Of a DNA stretch of 27,225 nt, positions 7,001 through 15,500 are shown piece by piece. The notes beneath the pieces were generated by a model, which was not told where the DNA came from, ran no database searches, and worked only from the letters and a program-made list of their open reading frames with translations. Positions within the stretch are counted from its first letter, which is position 1; every line of letters begins with the position of its first letter. The stretch lies in IMG/VR virus record IMGVR_UViG_3300003410_000019, positions 6,509-33,733 of that record; one strand, 5' to 3'. The DNA comes from a virus. The position numbers and the translations under genes were made by a program.

Positions 7001-10000
7001 TAAACTATATTTAACTTCAGCTTGGTTAGCTAATGATTTTGAAAATTTAAAATTTTCAGATCTATCAATTTGCTTAGCAATTACTGCTTTGAAATTTTCA
7101 GGCAATACTTCACCTGTAATACCCGCAATATCTTGGTATTTATTTATCACATCGGGACTTTGTAAAACTTCCATTGTAGCATCAAACGCAATTTCTTCCG
7201 CTACTGCTTCAACTACTGCTGTTTTTCTAGTTCCCTGTGTAGACCTTCCAACATCTGTACCTAAAAAATATTTAATCCATTCGGCTGGGGTTATCTTCTT
7301 TTTAGTATATACTTTATTGCCTTCAGCGGTTTTTTCTCTTACATGCTTTCCATTTTTATCAAGCACTGGCTCTTGAAAATCTTTAAATCTTCTATTAATT
7401 AAAGACTGAGGTAATTTATTATATATTGATTGAAAGTTATCGCGCAAAAAAGATTCGTAATCAGCTTGCTTACCTACAAATTTTGCAAGAGGTTTTTTAA
7501 GTTCAGTTCTAAATCTTTTTTGTAATTCTAATCTAAATTTAGGATCTTGTGGGTTTGGCAGTTTAGTACCAAATGTTTTTATTACAGCATCTTTAACTGT
7601 TGTAACAAGCTCCTCAGATAGCCCAATTTCTTTTCTTAGACTTTTTATTTCGTCAGCAATTTCAACTTGTTCTTGAGCTTCTATAGACTCTTCTGTAGAG
7701 GTATCTGTAACTGCTTTAGCTTCTGTAACATCAAGTTTAAATTCAGTATCTAATATACGATTAGCAGCTTCAATAGCTCTTCGTTCTAATTGTCCTTGTA
7801 TATATGTATTAAGGGTAGCACCTTTAGAAGTATCATAAGCATTAATAAGATCTAGTAAACCGCGTTTACCAATTTCAATTTCACTTTGAAGTAATTCAAA
7901 ATCAAAGCCAGGAACATCTCTATATTTATTTGTTATACGTTTTGTTAAAGGTTTATACGCTTCAATTATATCAAAAGCACCATCTTTGCCTTTTTCGTCA
8001 AATATTTTTTGTATATTATCACCTGATATTGATTTTTTTGACTGCTGTATTTCTTGTTTTACAGCTTGTGGTATTTTAGAAGATTTTAAGTCTACCCCTA
8101 ATTGTTTAAATTTAAATTCAGATATATTTTTTTGATAATTGCGTATAAAATTAAATACATCTTTACCTGTTTCAAGTTTAACTGATCCAAAGCCTAAGCC
8201 ATTCAAAAATCTTGTAGTTGTATTTTTTATTTTATCTGATAAAGACTCATTAACTATAATTTTTTCTTTAGCTACAAGATCAGAAAAAACATTAAAATAT
8301 TCTTCCAATGCTCCTCTTTCTATATTACCAGCCTCATCTGTATAGTTTAAATCAATCCGTTCCTGTACTCTTTGATATACCTCAGGCTGTGTTTCTTTTA
8401 AATAATCTTTAAAGCTATCTACTAAAGGTTGCATAGAGGCATTATCTGTAGCGAACTTTTGAGCCATCATATAATGCAATAACTCATGACCTATAGCATT
8501 AGTTTGCTCTGTTTCAAGAGCTTTAGGGCTGTTTACAATTACCGTATTGGTATTTGGATCAAAGCTAGCATCAAATTCTGCTTTGGGATCAGATAAATAT
8601 TCAAATTTTACGTTTTTTACTTTTTGTTTTGCTTTTACAAAAGCCTCATTAATACGTTCTGTATTTTTTAAAGTTTTACTAATATTTTTTTCAATATCAG
8701 CATCAAACATTTCTTTCCCTACTAATGTTTCATTTTCATTTGCAGCATTCTGCAATTGCTGTTTTGCAAAATTTTGTTGTGATTTTGTATATCTAGCATT
8801 ATTTATCTCACCCGTAGCATCGGCTATAATAGAAATATTATCTGTAAATTTTAATATTTCCTTTTTAGTTAAGCCATCAAATGCAGTATTTAACTCTTTT
8901 AGTCTATTTTCTTTTTGTAATTCTAAAACATTAATTTGTTCTTGAAATTTTTTCTTTTTATTACTAGGAGCTACTTGTAAATTAATTTTAGCCTCAATTA
9001 TATTTCTTTGAATTTCATTATTTTTTAATCTCCAATTTTTAGGAGCAATAAATTGATAAGCTTTGTTTTTATCTATATTACTAAAACTAATTCCTCTTCC
9101 TGTACCTGTAACAGGACCACCCATTACAGCTCCAACAATAGCACCATTTAAAAAATTCCTAATATAAGCAGCTCCTTCAATTTCGTCTTCATAAAGCTTA
9201 TCATCAATAAAAGTTTGTCCTATTGCCGTTACGCCTTCTGTTAAACCTTCTGAAACTGATCCACCAATACCAGCGCCTAAAGTTTTTAAAGATTTTTCTA
9301 AGAAATTTGAAGTAAAATCTTTCATTACTTTATTTGTAATGCCTGTTTTATTTAAAGCACCTAAGGTCTTAGCAAAATAACCACCAGCAAACTCAGTTGC
9401 AGTTTCTATCCCTCCTTTTAATAAAGATCCACTTGCTATTTTAGAAATAGATTCTTCAGGTCTTTCTTTTAATTCTTTTTCAAATTCACCTCCCGCAGTG
9501 CTCATACCTAGTAATGCACTTCCATAAATAGGTGAAGCTATAGACAGGGCTAATGAAGGTGCGGAGCCTAAAGCTTGATTAACAGCTAAATCAGCTGCAT
9601 CTACATAATTACCCTCTTCTATCAATCCGTATATATCTTTTTCTCGACCTTCTTCATCAAACTTTTTTGTAGACAAATTACTAATAAGATCAGCTGCGTC
9701 AGTAATTGCTGATAAATCTAAATTATTATTTTTTGCAATTTTTTCATATTCTGATAAAGCATATCCAGGATTTATATTTGCTGTTCCTCCTGTTTTTAAT
9801 AATGCAGCAATTGGAGCCATACCATATTTTTCTACAAAATCGCCTAAACCTGCGGCTGTATTTAAAACCCCTGACGCAATACTTGATACCGAGGGTATAA
9901 CACTTTTTGGTAGTCCAGTAAAACTAGAAACAAAATTTTTAGAAATTTCTTGCTGTATTTCTTTATCTTTCTTGTCACCTTGTAATTCCAAAGAAGTATC

Positions 10001-10192
10001 TACCAATGGTAATTCCGTACTTTTTAGTTCGGGTGTTGCATTTACCTCCGCAGGCACACCCTGATTGTCTTCCTGTGGAGGGGTTATCTTTCCCGATTCA
10101 CGAGATTCATATTCTTTAATAACAGACGCAATATTTTCTTCCGGCTCACCCGCATCAATCATGCGTTGAACAATTAATTCAAGTTCATTCAT
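4052..10192 (-). CDS. Giant polyvalent virion protein: zinc metallopeptidase and sigma-70 region-2-like segment, probably ejected
   Basis: A 2046-aa protein. Residues 1-40 are a short helical domain, and 90-370 are rich in Gly/Ala hydrophobic helices that might cross or line a membrane. Around 545-640 lies a zincin-type peptidase: HELLH at 569-573 (two zinc His and a catalytic Glu) with a candidate third ligand in ALEEYFNVFSD at E630/E631. Residues 741-811 resemble sigma-70 region 2 (YKPLTKRITNKYR, then a YDTSKGATLNTYI core). Residues about 1360-1915 form a long conserved-looking domain I know from large proteins of marine phages, with an amphipathic helix near 1840-1870. The tail is a KFK repeat. 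Large multi-domain 'polyvalent' proteins of this kind (Iyer and colleagues) are thought to enter the host with the DNA. The stop overlaps the next start. Virion location and ejection are inferred from gene order. Confidence 0.88.
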   Translation of the reverse strand: MNELELIVQRMIDAGEPEENIASVIKEYESRESGKITPPQEDNQGVPAEVNATPELKSTELPLVDTSLELQGDKKDKEIQQEISKNFVSSFTGLPKSVIPSVSSIASGVLNTAAGLGDFVEKYGMAPIAALLKTGGTANINPGYALSEYEKIAKNNNLDLSAITDAADLISNLSTKKFDEEGREKDIYGLIEEGNYVDAADLAVNQALGSAPSLALSIASPIYGSALLGMSTAGGEFEKELKERPEESISKIASGSLLKGGIETATEFAGGYFAKTLGALNKTGITNKVMKDFTSNFLEKSLKTLGAGIGGSVSEGLTEGVTAIGQTFIDDKLYEDEIEGAAYIRNFLNGAIVGAVMGGPVTGTGRGISFSNIDKNKAYQFIAPKNWRLKNNEIQRNIIEAKINLQVAPSNKKKKFQEQINVLELQKENRLKELNTAFDGLTKKEILKFTDNISIIADATGEINNARYTKSQQNFAKQQLQNAANENETLVGKEMFDADIEKNISKTLKNTERINEAFVKAKQKVKNVKFEYLSDPKAEFDASFDPNTNTVIVNSPKALETEQTNAIGHELLHYMMAQKFATDNASMQPLVDSFKDYLKETQPEVYQRVQERIDLNYTDEAGNIERGALEEYFNVFSDLVAKEKIIVNESLSDKIKNTTTRFLNGLGFGSVKLETGKDVFNFIRNYQKNISEFKFKQLGVDLKSSKIPQAVKQEIQQSKKSISGDNIQKIFDEKGKDGAFDIIEAYKPLTKRITNKYRDVPGFDFELLQSEIEIGKRGLLDLINAYDTSKGATLNTYIQGQLERRAIEAANRILDTEFKLDVTEAKAVTDTSTEESIEAQEQVEIADEIKSLRKEIGLSEELVTTVKDAVIKTFGTKLPNPQDPKFRLELQKRFRTELKKPLAKFVGKQADYESFLRDNFQSIYNKLPQSLINRRFKDFQEPVLDKNGKHVREKTAEGNKVYTKKKITPAEWIKYFLGTDVGRSTQGTRKTAVVEAVAEEIAFDATMEVLQSPDVINKYQDIAGITGEVLPENFKAVIAKQIDRSENFKFSKSLANQAEVKYSLSSQELASILFEKNMIELANDFPDIADSINNESFKKSYPKVFFDIVVPAFDKAVNTAIDNNDTILAEDIVFHFIKIFSRGTRSVSSKKGELKLTTNKALWENVIYPTIKGTGLSSKKKFNLLKSGQRSYIRYGDMAIGTLIDVTSNSVRNQIMSGEITKAEVNNQNAEARDALQNIVFNIGKKHPGLAASIIKLNQKDQRTIFRGAATLNRIVQNYSGETVYEHNPPVQFVFNEIIDYFKNPSDSKKNDLKNLFNTMEANLVPKDFAEIVDEKYKDKMPPKGIFRYSDALSKTDYTFDEGEFKYSKSLSKDFNKFLEASTGIDFAKEYSADKASIIGKGKGKYKFFVPYSAEDFVGLLYTTLAKSKKGDEQMQFYKDNLLTPFAKAIRQFETDKQMSMNAWANLKKQINNTPAKLGKTNETGYTNEQAVRLYIWNRQDTLPEGSSKQDVNEVIKFINKNENLKNFAEQLISLAPPGEYANPSGNWLEGTITTDMLSYVNQVKRSEYMQEWKDNVEEIFGEFKQGKLEGPNINKLKALYGDQYVESLTDILYRMKDGRNRRAGGNKIERAWLEWVNGSVGSIMFLNARSALLQTISAVNFINFTDNNPIMAAKAFANQSQFWNDFGFLFNSDFLKQRRAGLKTDVNADEIASAAKTADNKVRAAFNAILKFGFLPTQMADSFAIAIGGASFYRNRLNKYVKDGMSQEAAQEQAFLDFTETAEESQQSSRPDRISMQQASSLGRVILAFANTPMQYARLTKKAMQDLAAGRGDWKTNISKLMYYSVIQNVVFSALQQALFALLFSDEEDDKEKERLWNIGNGSLDTLLRGTGLYGAIASTSKNVILEIIKQNKAKRTDYTKAVMKATSLSPPINSKLNKLNSAAKAFTYRQDKEKMRTEGFSLDNPAFLAGGRIVSALTNLPADRAIIKADHIKTAMESETELWQSIALTLGYSEWDLGMIEKQTKKPSSKFKKFKKFEKFKKFK
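4055..4099 (-). repeat. 9-bp tandem repeat encoding a KFK-type C-terminal tail
   Basis: The plus strand shows four near-perfect 9-base units of the form ACTTTTTAA from 4060 to 4095, with partial units on both sides. On the coding strand they give the end of the giant protein, FKKFKKFEKFKKFK, a strictly alternating Lys/Phe tail. The repeat is in frame, so changes in copy number would not break the gene. Confidence 0.8.
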
Positions 10193-10193
10193 A

Positions 10194-11522
10194 TTATTGT
10201 TTATTTTGCGTTGAGTATTTAGCTAATAAATCAGCAGGATTCATTGGTTCTTTAGACATTTCTTCTCCTGTTATTTTTAAAGACATTAATAAATTTGGTA
10301 CATCTTTTTGTTCTAGCATTCCGTTCTCTACTCTAGCCGCTATGATTTGTCTCATTTTTTCAGCATCTGTCATGCTATCAAGCACAGGAATTTTTCCGTT
10401 TAAAATTATACCACTATCATTAGGGTAAGGGCTTCCTTCTTCTCCTTTTTCAAAAGTAGAAGCAACGCCTCCTGAAGCAATAGTAATACTATTAATATCA
10501 CTAAAATCAACTTTACTTAAATCTTGAGATGCTAAAATAGAACGATCAGAATACTCTCTTTGTTCTTTTTGCTCTTTTAATATTTGAGCAGCTGTTAAAC
10601 CTTTAGTTTGGTTTTTATCAATTTTTGCAGAGGCAATCTTTTGATGCCTTCCATATGCTCTATCGTATGATGTTTTTGCTGCTTTTTTATAATTATTTTT
10701 AATAATATCTATAAGTTGATTTTTAACATTGTCTCCTAAATCATCTAACTTGCCATTATCTTCAAAATCTTCACGTATTTGATCTATGGTAACACCTTTA
10801 GGTAAATCAACACCTAATTCATCAACTACAATGCTAGCTATATCTGCATCAGAATATCTAGTATTATTTAACTCTTCGTTTATTTTACTTTCAAAATCGT
10901 TTTCATCCCAACCTTGTAAACCATATTTTTCATAACTTTGCCCAAGAGCAGTTAATTGATTTCTATAAGCATCAGACCTTCTTGATATATGTCTTGTATT
11001 AACCAACGAATTAAAATCTTTTACTGTACCATCAGCAAATACAAATTCGTCGCCTGACACTTTAAAATTACCTTGAAAAATATCATTAACTCTTTCCATT
11101 AACTGAGGACTATTTAGTTTACTTAAATCCTCCGGGCTTGTATCAGCAAATTGAGCTATCCATTGTTTAAAATCACCAGCTTTGGTTGCAACTTTTCCTA
11201 TACTAGCAACCGCATCTTGGATTGCCATTTGTCTTTCAACAGGATTTAGGTCTTTATTTCTTATAGCTTCTAAGGCTTGACTTCTAGCCTCTAAAGCTTT
11301 ACCCATCGCCCATTCACGCATTTGCATAGGTACTTGACTTTCGTCTAATTGAGGAAGTTGAGCAATTGCTTCAGCTTGAAGTTGCTGTCTTCTTTCTTCT
11401 ACAAGTCTAGCTCTTTGTATTGCTTGTTCTCCTCTCTGAACAGCAGGTCGAACAGCTCCTGCTATATCTAAGGGTCTACCTCCGCCTATTGCTTGTCCAA
11501 TTAATCTTGTATCTAATGCCAT
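10194..11522 (-). CDS. Helical virion (internal core-type) protein, function unknown
   Basis: A 442-aa protein. I chose the ATG at 11522 (MALDTRLIG) over an upstream in-frame ATG at 11585. The longer form would overlap the preceding gene by over 50 bases and add a low-quality leucine-rich leader; the chosen start lies 10 bases after the upstream stop. Nearly all of it looks alpha-helical and charged, with an Arg/Glu/Gln-rich region at residues 25-55 and an Ala-rich segment up to about 110. There are no cysteines in a motif, no membrane helix and no catalytic signature. It stands between a small Gly/Ala-rich protein and the giant polyvalent protein, the place where T7-like phages keep internal core proteins (gp14, gp15, gp16), so an ejected core protein is plausible. 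Its stop is one base from the next ATG. Confidence 0.8.
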   Translation of the reverse strand: MALDTRLIGQAIGGGRPLDIAGAVRPAVQRGEQAIQRARLVEERRQQLQAEAIAQLPQLDESQVPMQMREWAMGKALEARSQALEAIRNKDLNPVERQMAIQDAVASIGKVATKAGDFKQWIAQFADTSPEDLSKLNSPQLMERVNDIFQGNFKVSGDEFVFADGTVKDFNSLVNTRHISRRSDAYRNQLTALGQSYEKYGLQGWDENDFESKINEELNNTRYSDADIASIVVDELGVDLPKGVTIDQIREDFEDNGKLDDLGDNVKNQLIDIIKNNYKKAAKTSYDRAYGRHQKIASAKIDKNQTKGLTAAQILKEQKEQREYSDRSILASQDLSKVDFSDINSITIASGGVASTFEKGEEGSPYPNDSGIILNGKIPVLDSMTDAEKMRQIIAARVENGMLEQKDVPNLLMSLKITGEEMSKEPMNPADLLAKYSTQNKQ

Positions 11523-11532
11523 AATATATATT

Positions 11533-12246
11533 TTAAAATCCTCCTGCAGCAATTCTTCCAGCTCCTGCAGCAATATTAGCAACACCTCCTACTAAACCTT
11601 CAGTAGCTTGCCTTCTTGCTTCATCGGCTGCTAATTTTCTTGTTGCAGCAGTTTCGTACATGTCTTCAGTTCTGCCAAATTCTTTTTCTTGAACATACTG
11701 AGCACCTCTAGCTCTTGCTCCTTCTAATTGCTGTTGGCCTTGTGCTCTAGCCATTTGATTTCTAGCCTCTTGTTGGCCTATACTAGCGGAGGATGCTTGT
11801 AGATTAGTTGATTGTTGCTGGGCTAGTGTTTGAGCAAGTGCTGCAATTCCAGACCCACCAGCTGTTCTTTTTAAACTACCTAGCGTTCCTGCTAACGCCT
11901 GTTGCTGTTGTTGTGCTGCAAATTCAGACGCTTGAGTGTTTACTTTTAAATCTTCAAACGGATTTGTCATATTTGCTGTAGGGTCTTGAAATTCAAAGCT
12001 TTCGTAAGCTTTTCTTTGCTTTTCTAAATCAGCGCGTGCTGCTCTTTGCTCTTGTCTACGAGCACGACCTCCTACAATTCCGCCAGCAACTCCAGCTAAC
12101 CCTTCCGCTATTTGTCCAAACGCCCCCGCGTCTGCTTTAAATGCTTTTTGTAAACCTTGTCCAAATGACTGTTGTCCTGCCTCGCTAAATTTTCCTTCAC
12201 CCACTGCTGATTGAAAAGCTCCAGATTTATATATAGTGTCGCTCAT
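11533..12246 (-). CDS. Gly/Ala/Gln-rich virion protein, gp14-like internal protein candidate
   Basis: A 237-aa low-complexity protein. A Gly/Ala-rich segment at residues about 40-60 and another at the very C-terminus (GLVGGVANIAAGAGRIAAGG) are hydrophobic enough to insert in a membrane. Between them lies a long Gln/Ala/Arg-rich helix (AQQQQQALAG, AQGQQQLEGARARG) that should form a coiled coil. The NPFEDLKVNTQASEFAAQQQ stretch looks familiar from marine phage virion proteins. By composition and position it resembles the T7 gp14 group, which helps make the ejection channel through the host outer membrane. That function is inferred from analogy, not from a recognised motif. The start is three bases after the preceding stop codon. 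Confidence 0.8.
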   Translation of the reverse strand: MSDTIYKSGAFQSAVGEGKFSEAGQQSFGQGLQKAFKADAGAFGQIAEGLAGVAGGIVGGRARRQEQRAARADLEKQRKAYESFEFQDPTANMTNPFEDLKVNTQASEFAAQQQQQALAGTLGSLKRTAGGSGIAALAQTLAQQQSTNLQASSASIGQQEARNQMARAQGQQQLEGARARGAQYVQEKEFGRTEDMYETAATRKLAADEARRQATEGLVGGVANIAAGAGRIAAGGF

Positions 12247-12248
12247 AA

Positions 12249-12572
12249 TTAATTACTACTTAAATGTGCTTCGGTATTAACTGCAAATAATTCAATCTTA
12301 TCTGTAGATGTATTTATAAGCTTTACATTGGCATGGTAACCAATAATACCTGAGCTGTTAATTTTATTGTTTTTTCCAAAAAATATATATGAATCCGTTG
12401 TTGGTCTAACGGATTTATCTTCAATATCTGCAACAAAACTTTTTTTATCCGCTGCTATTGATTTACATTCTCCCACAACTGATGTTTTATTGTTAAGTTG
12501 CTGATATATAATATCACCCGGTTGTAGTGAAGAATTAAGTTTATTTGTAAATGTTATTGTTATATCTGCCAT
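12249..12572 (-). CDS. Small conserved virion-operon protein, beta-rich, function unknown
   Basis: A 107-aa protein started at ATG 12572 (MADITITFTN), two bases after the stop of the giant tail gene; a longer frame from 12608 would run back into that gene and is not preferred. It looks beta-stranded, with alternating hydrophobic residues, a SLQPGDIIYQ turn and an FFGKNNKINSSGIIGYHANV core ending in ELFAVNTE. I recognise this pattern from small proteins that follow the tail hub gene in marine phages, but no function is established. A minor tail or adaptor part is the simplest reading from its location. Confidence 0.75.
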   Translation of the reverse strand: MADITITFTNKLNSSLQPGDIIYQQLNNKTSVVGECKSIAADKKSFVADIEDKSVRPTTDSYIFFGKNNKINSSGIIGYHANVKLINTSTDKIELFAVNTEAHLSSN

Positions 12573-12574
12573 GA

Positions 12575-15500
12575 TTATATTATAAGATTCATTTTTCCTT
12601 CTTTCCAATTATTACCTTGTATAAAAATAGGTATTTCAATCTTTAAGGTGTCTGGAATATTTTTAAAGTTTTTAGGCGCTAAATAAGCGGATGTAAATTG
12701 ATCTTTAGTAATTGTAAGTATTACTTTATTCACTGTTGTAATTGATGGTTTTTTAGAATCATCAAATGAAAATATACTTACTCCGCCTGTTCCTGAAACT
12801 GCTACATCTTTTGGCGTATAATTTTCAAGTATTGTGGGTCGATCATTTGAATATGGACCAAAAGTGATTGTAATATTATTTACATAATCAGAGTCTAAAT
12901 AAAAAGTATTAAAATTCGATCTTCGTGGTAAAAAATAATATGATGTTTGGTTTTTTCTAAATTTTAGAGGAGGTACCCAAAATGAAATTTCGCTATATTG
13001 TTTACCTGCATTATTTTCTATCCAATACTGAAAACTTATAGCAATATTACTAGTAAGTTCAAGTTCATATGATACAGTATTACCGTTTTTAGTAAAATGT
13101 TTATTTTTATAACCTTTATCATAAAAAAGGGCTTCTGATGACCTAATCTCACTAAGACTATATTTAAAAATTGTAAGCCCTATATTAGAAAAAGAATTAG
13201 TATTAGAAATTATAGCATTTATTTTTAATTTACCTAGCCCTTCTATTGTTGCATTGGTTAATTCTAAAGGTTGCATTGTTATTGCAGGAAGCACTAATGA
13301 TTTATTTGTAGTAAATGTTAAAATTTCATTACTATAACCATAACCACCAGAATTTTTAGCATAAGATCTAAAAGAATATGTTGTATTTTCTGCTAGTCCA
13401 GATATTGCTTTTGAAAAATTACCTACAAAATCAGTTGTATCTGCAATTTGCACACCTGCATAATTTATATCAAAATTTGCCGTACTCAATCCAGCTCCTG
13501 GAAAATAAATAAAACCAGATTCAGTAATTGATGAATTTCCCGCTGATACTATTTTTCCATTTAATATTGCAGAGTTTTCTGTTAAAGAAGTTGCGGCTGA
13601 TATATTTAATGCAGGAATAACAGCATCTTCTAATGTAAAAGTCTTGATATTTCCATATGAAAATCCTTTTTCACCCTCTCCAAAAGCTCTATATCTATAA
13701 TTAATATTACTTAATAAATTATTTACAGTTTTATTAAAAGCACCTGTAGTTTGTCCACTAATGCTAAAAATAAAATCATTATTTATAACATCAGGTACTC
13801 CTTGTGCTGATAATACAAAACCTTTGCCTAATAATGTAGAACCGTTAATATTCGTTATATTACCATTTAATTTTACACTATTACTTGTTTTATCTGTAGC
13901 GTCATTTGTTACAACAGTTGGTAGACCAAAAGCACCAGTAGTTAAACTATTTGCGGAACCATAATAAATTGTTGTACCTGTTCCTTGCCAATTGTTCTTT
14001 AAAGTAACACCAAAAGGATATATAGTGGCATTGTTGTTAGAGTTATATGGGATATCTGAAGCTGTTTTACCTTTTATCCATGCAAACGCTTTGTAGTAAT
14101 AAGTTGTATCAGGTTTTAAATTATATATATTTAAGCTGCCAGTAACCGACGTGCCAATATTATTATCAAAAACAAACATCTTTACATTTGATGGTAATGT
14201 AAAATCTGAATTAAATGCAGGGTTACTATTTTGATCTGATATTAAAACACCATAAGAAATAAGATCTGTATTAACTTTTGATGGATTAGATAACACTGCA
14301 CCAAAATTAGCTTTATAACCTTCTTGCCAATTACCAATCTGAAGATTAGTTGCTAAGCTATTCTTTTTAACATAAGATACGCTTGATGCTGTTGATGTGC
14401 TAACAGATAAAGATATTGATTTATTGTAAACTATAGGGACCTGAATAGTGTCAGAATATGCTATATTGTCCGTTTGTTTAGTGTTTTTTGCATAAGCTTT
14501 TAAATACAAAACTGGTGAGTGTTCAAACAAAGGATTACTAGAACTAACTGCTCCACCATCTTTTGTAACATATAAAGGTCCTGTGTGATCAGTAGGCTTT
14601 GCATCAATTACTTTTACTTTAATACCATTAGTATCAACATTTAAACTAGGTATATTCATATTTGTATATGACTCTGAATATTTACCTTTATTTATCGTAT
14701 TAATAGGTAAGTTAATTGAACCTGTTAGCCCGTTAGGTAATTGATATATAGTGTCATAAGTAATACCAACCTCAGATATATCAGCTCCTCCAGAATAAGA
14801 TATATTTGCAATAACAGAAAAAGATGCGTATGAATTAGATACTATTTCAATGCTGTCAATAATAGGCTTTGTACCTCTATCAATTTTTGATTTATTTATT
14901 AAAACATTTACACTCCCCCCTTTTATCTCAACAATTTCATTGCCTATAGAATAGAATAAGTCATCTAATAAAATTGTTCCATTTTCATCTTCAAAAAACT
15001 TATCACCAGGTTGAGGGTCATTAGGGTCTCCATTTGTATAAACAACTTTGTTTTCTACAACGTTGTCAGAAGCCGCATCTTTTTTGTCGTTAAACCCTGT
15101 AGAAATAACTATTGGAGTTATTAATCTTATTGGATCTGGGGTTTGTATTTTAACGTCTAATATAGCGTTTTCTGCTGTTGCTGTATAAGGTATTGAGCAT
15201 ACAATAGCCCCATTATTATCTATAGTAGTTGTAACACCACCTACTCCTAAAGTTGCATTTGTAGCAGTAGTGGTTACTGTTATTGTTCCAGCGTTTTCAA
15301 AAGTAAAACCATTTACAGGTGCAATAGTTTTAGTTATAGTTTTTGCAATGTTAACTTCAACATTATCAGAAAAAGAATTAACAAGATTAGCATTACCTCC
15401 AGATGTTGAAATATAAGTTACACTATCTACAGGATCATTATTAGAGTCACTACAATAAATATTTATTAATGTATTTGAAATAGTTTTATTTGCCGCATCA

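Noticed and set aside
4131-9900. Plus-strand open frames of 60-132 codons across the giant gene
   Set aside because: They are out-of-frame or antisense shadows with low-complexity hydrophobic products and no protein-like motifs.
11533-11545. GGAGG as a ribosome binding site for the 442-aa gene
   Set aside because: It encodes the Gly-Gly end of the preceding protein and lies too far (about 17 bases) from the chosen ATG.
11523-11585. Longer start for the 442-aa protein (MLLILLQELEE…)
   Set aside because: The extension lies antisense-like over the end of the well-supported preceding gene and adds only a biased leucine-rich leader; ATG 11522 leaves normal 10-base spacing.
12573-12608. Longer start for the 107-aa protein (MERRKNESYN…)
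   Set aside because: It would overlap the end of the tail gene, while ATG 12572 sits two bases behind the stop, as is usual in this operon.
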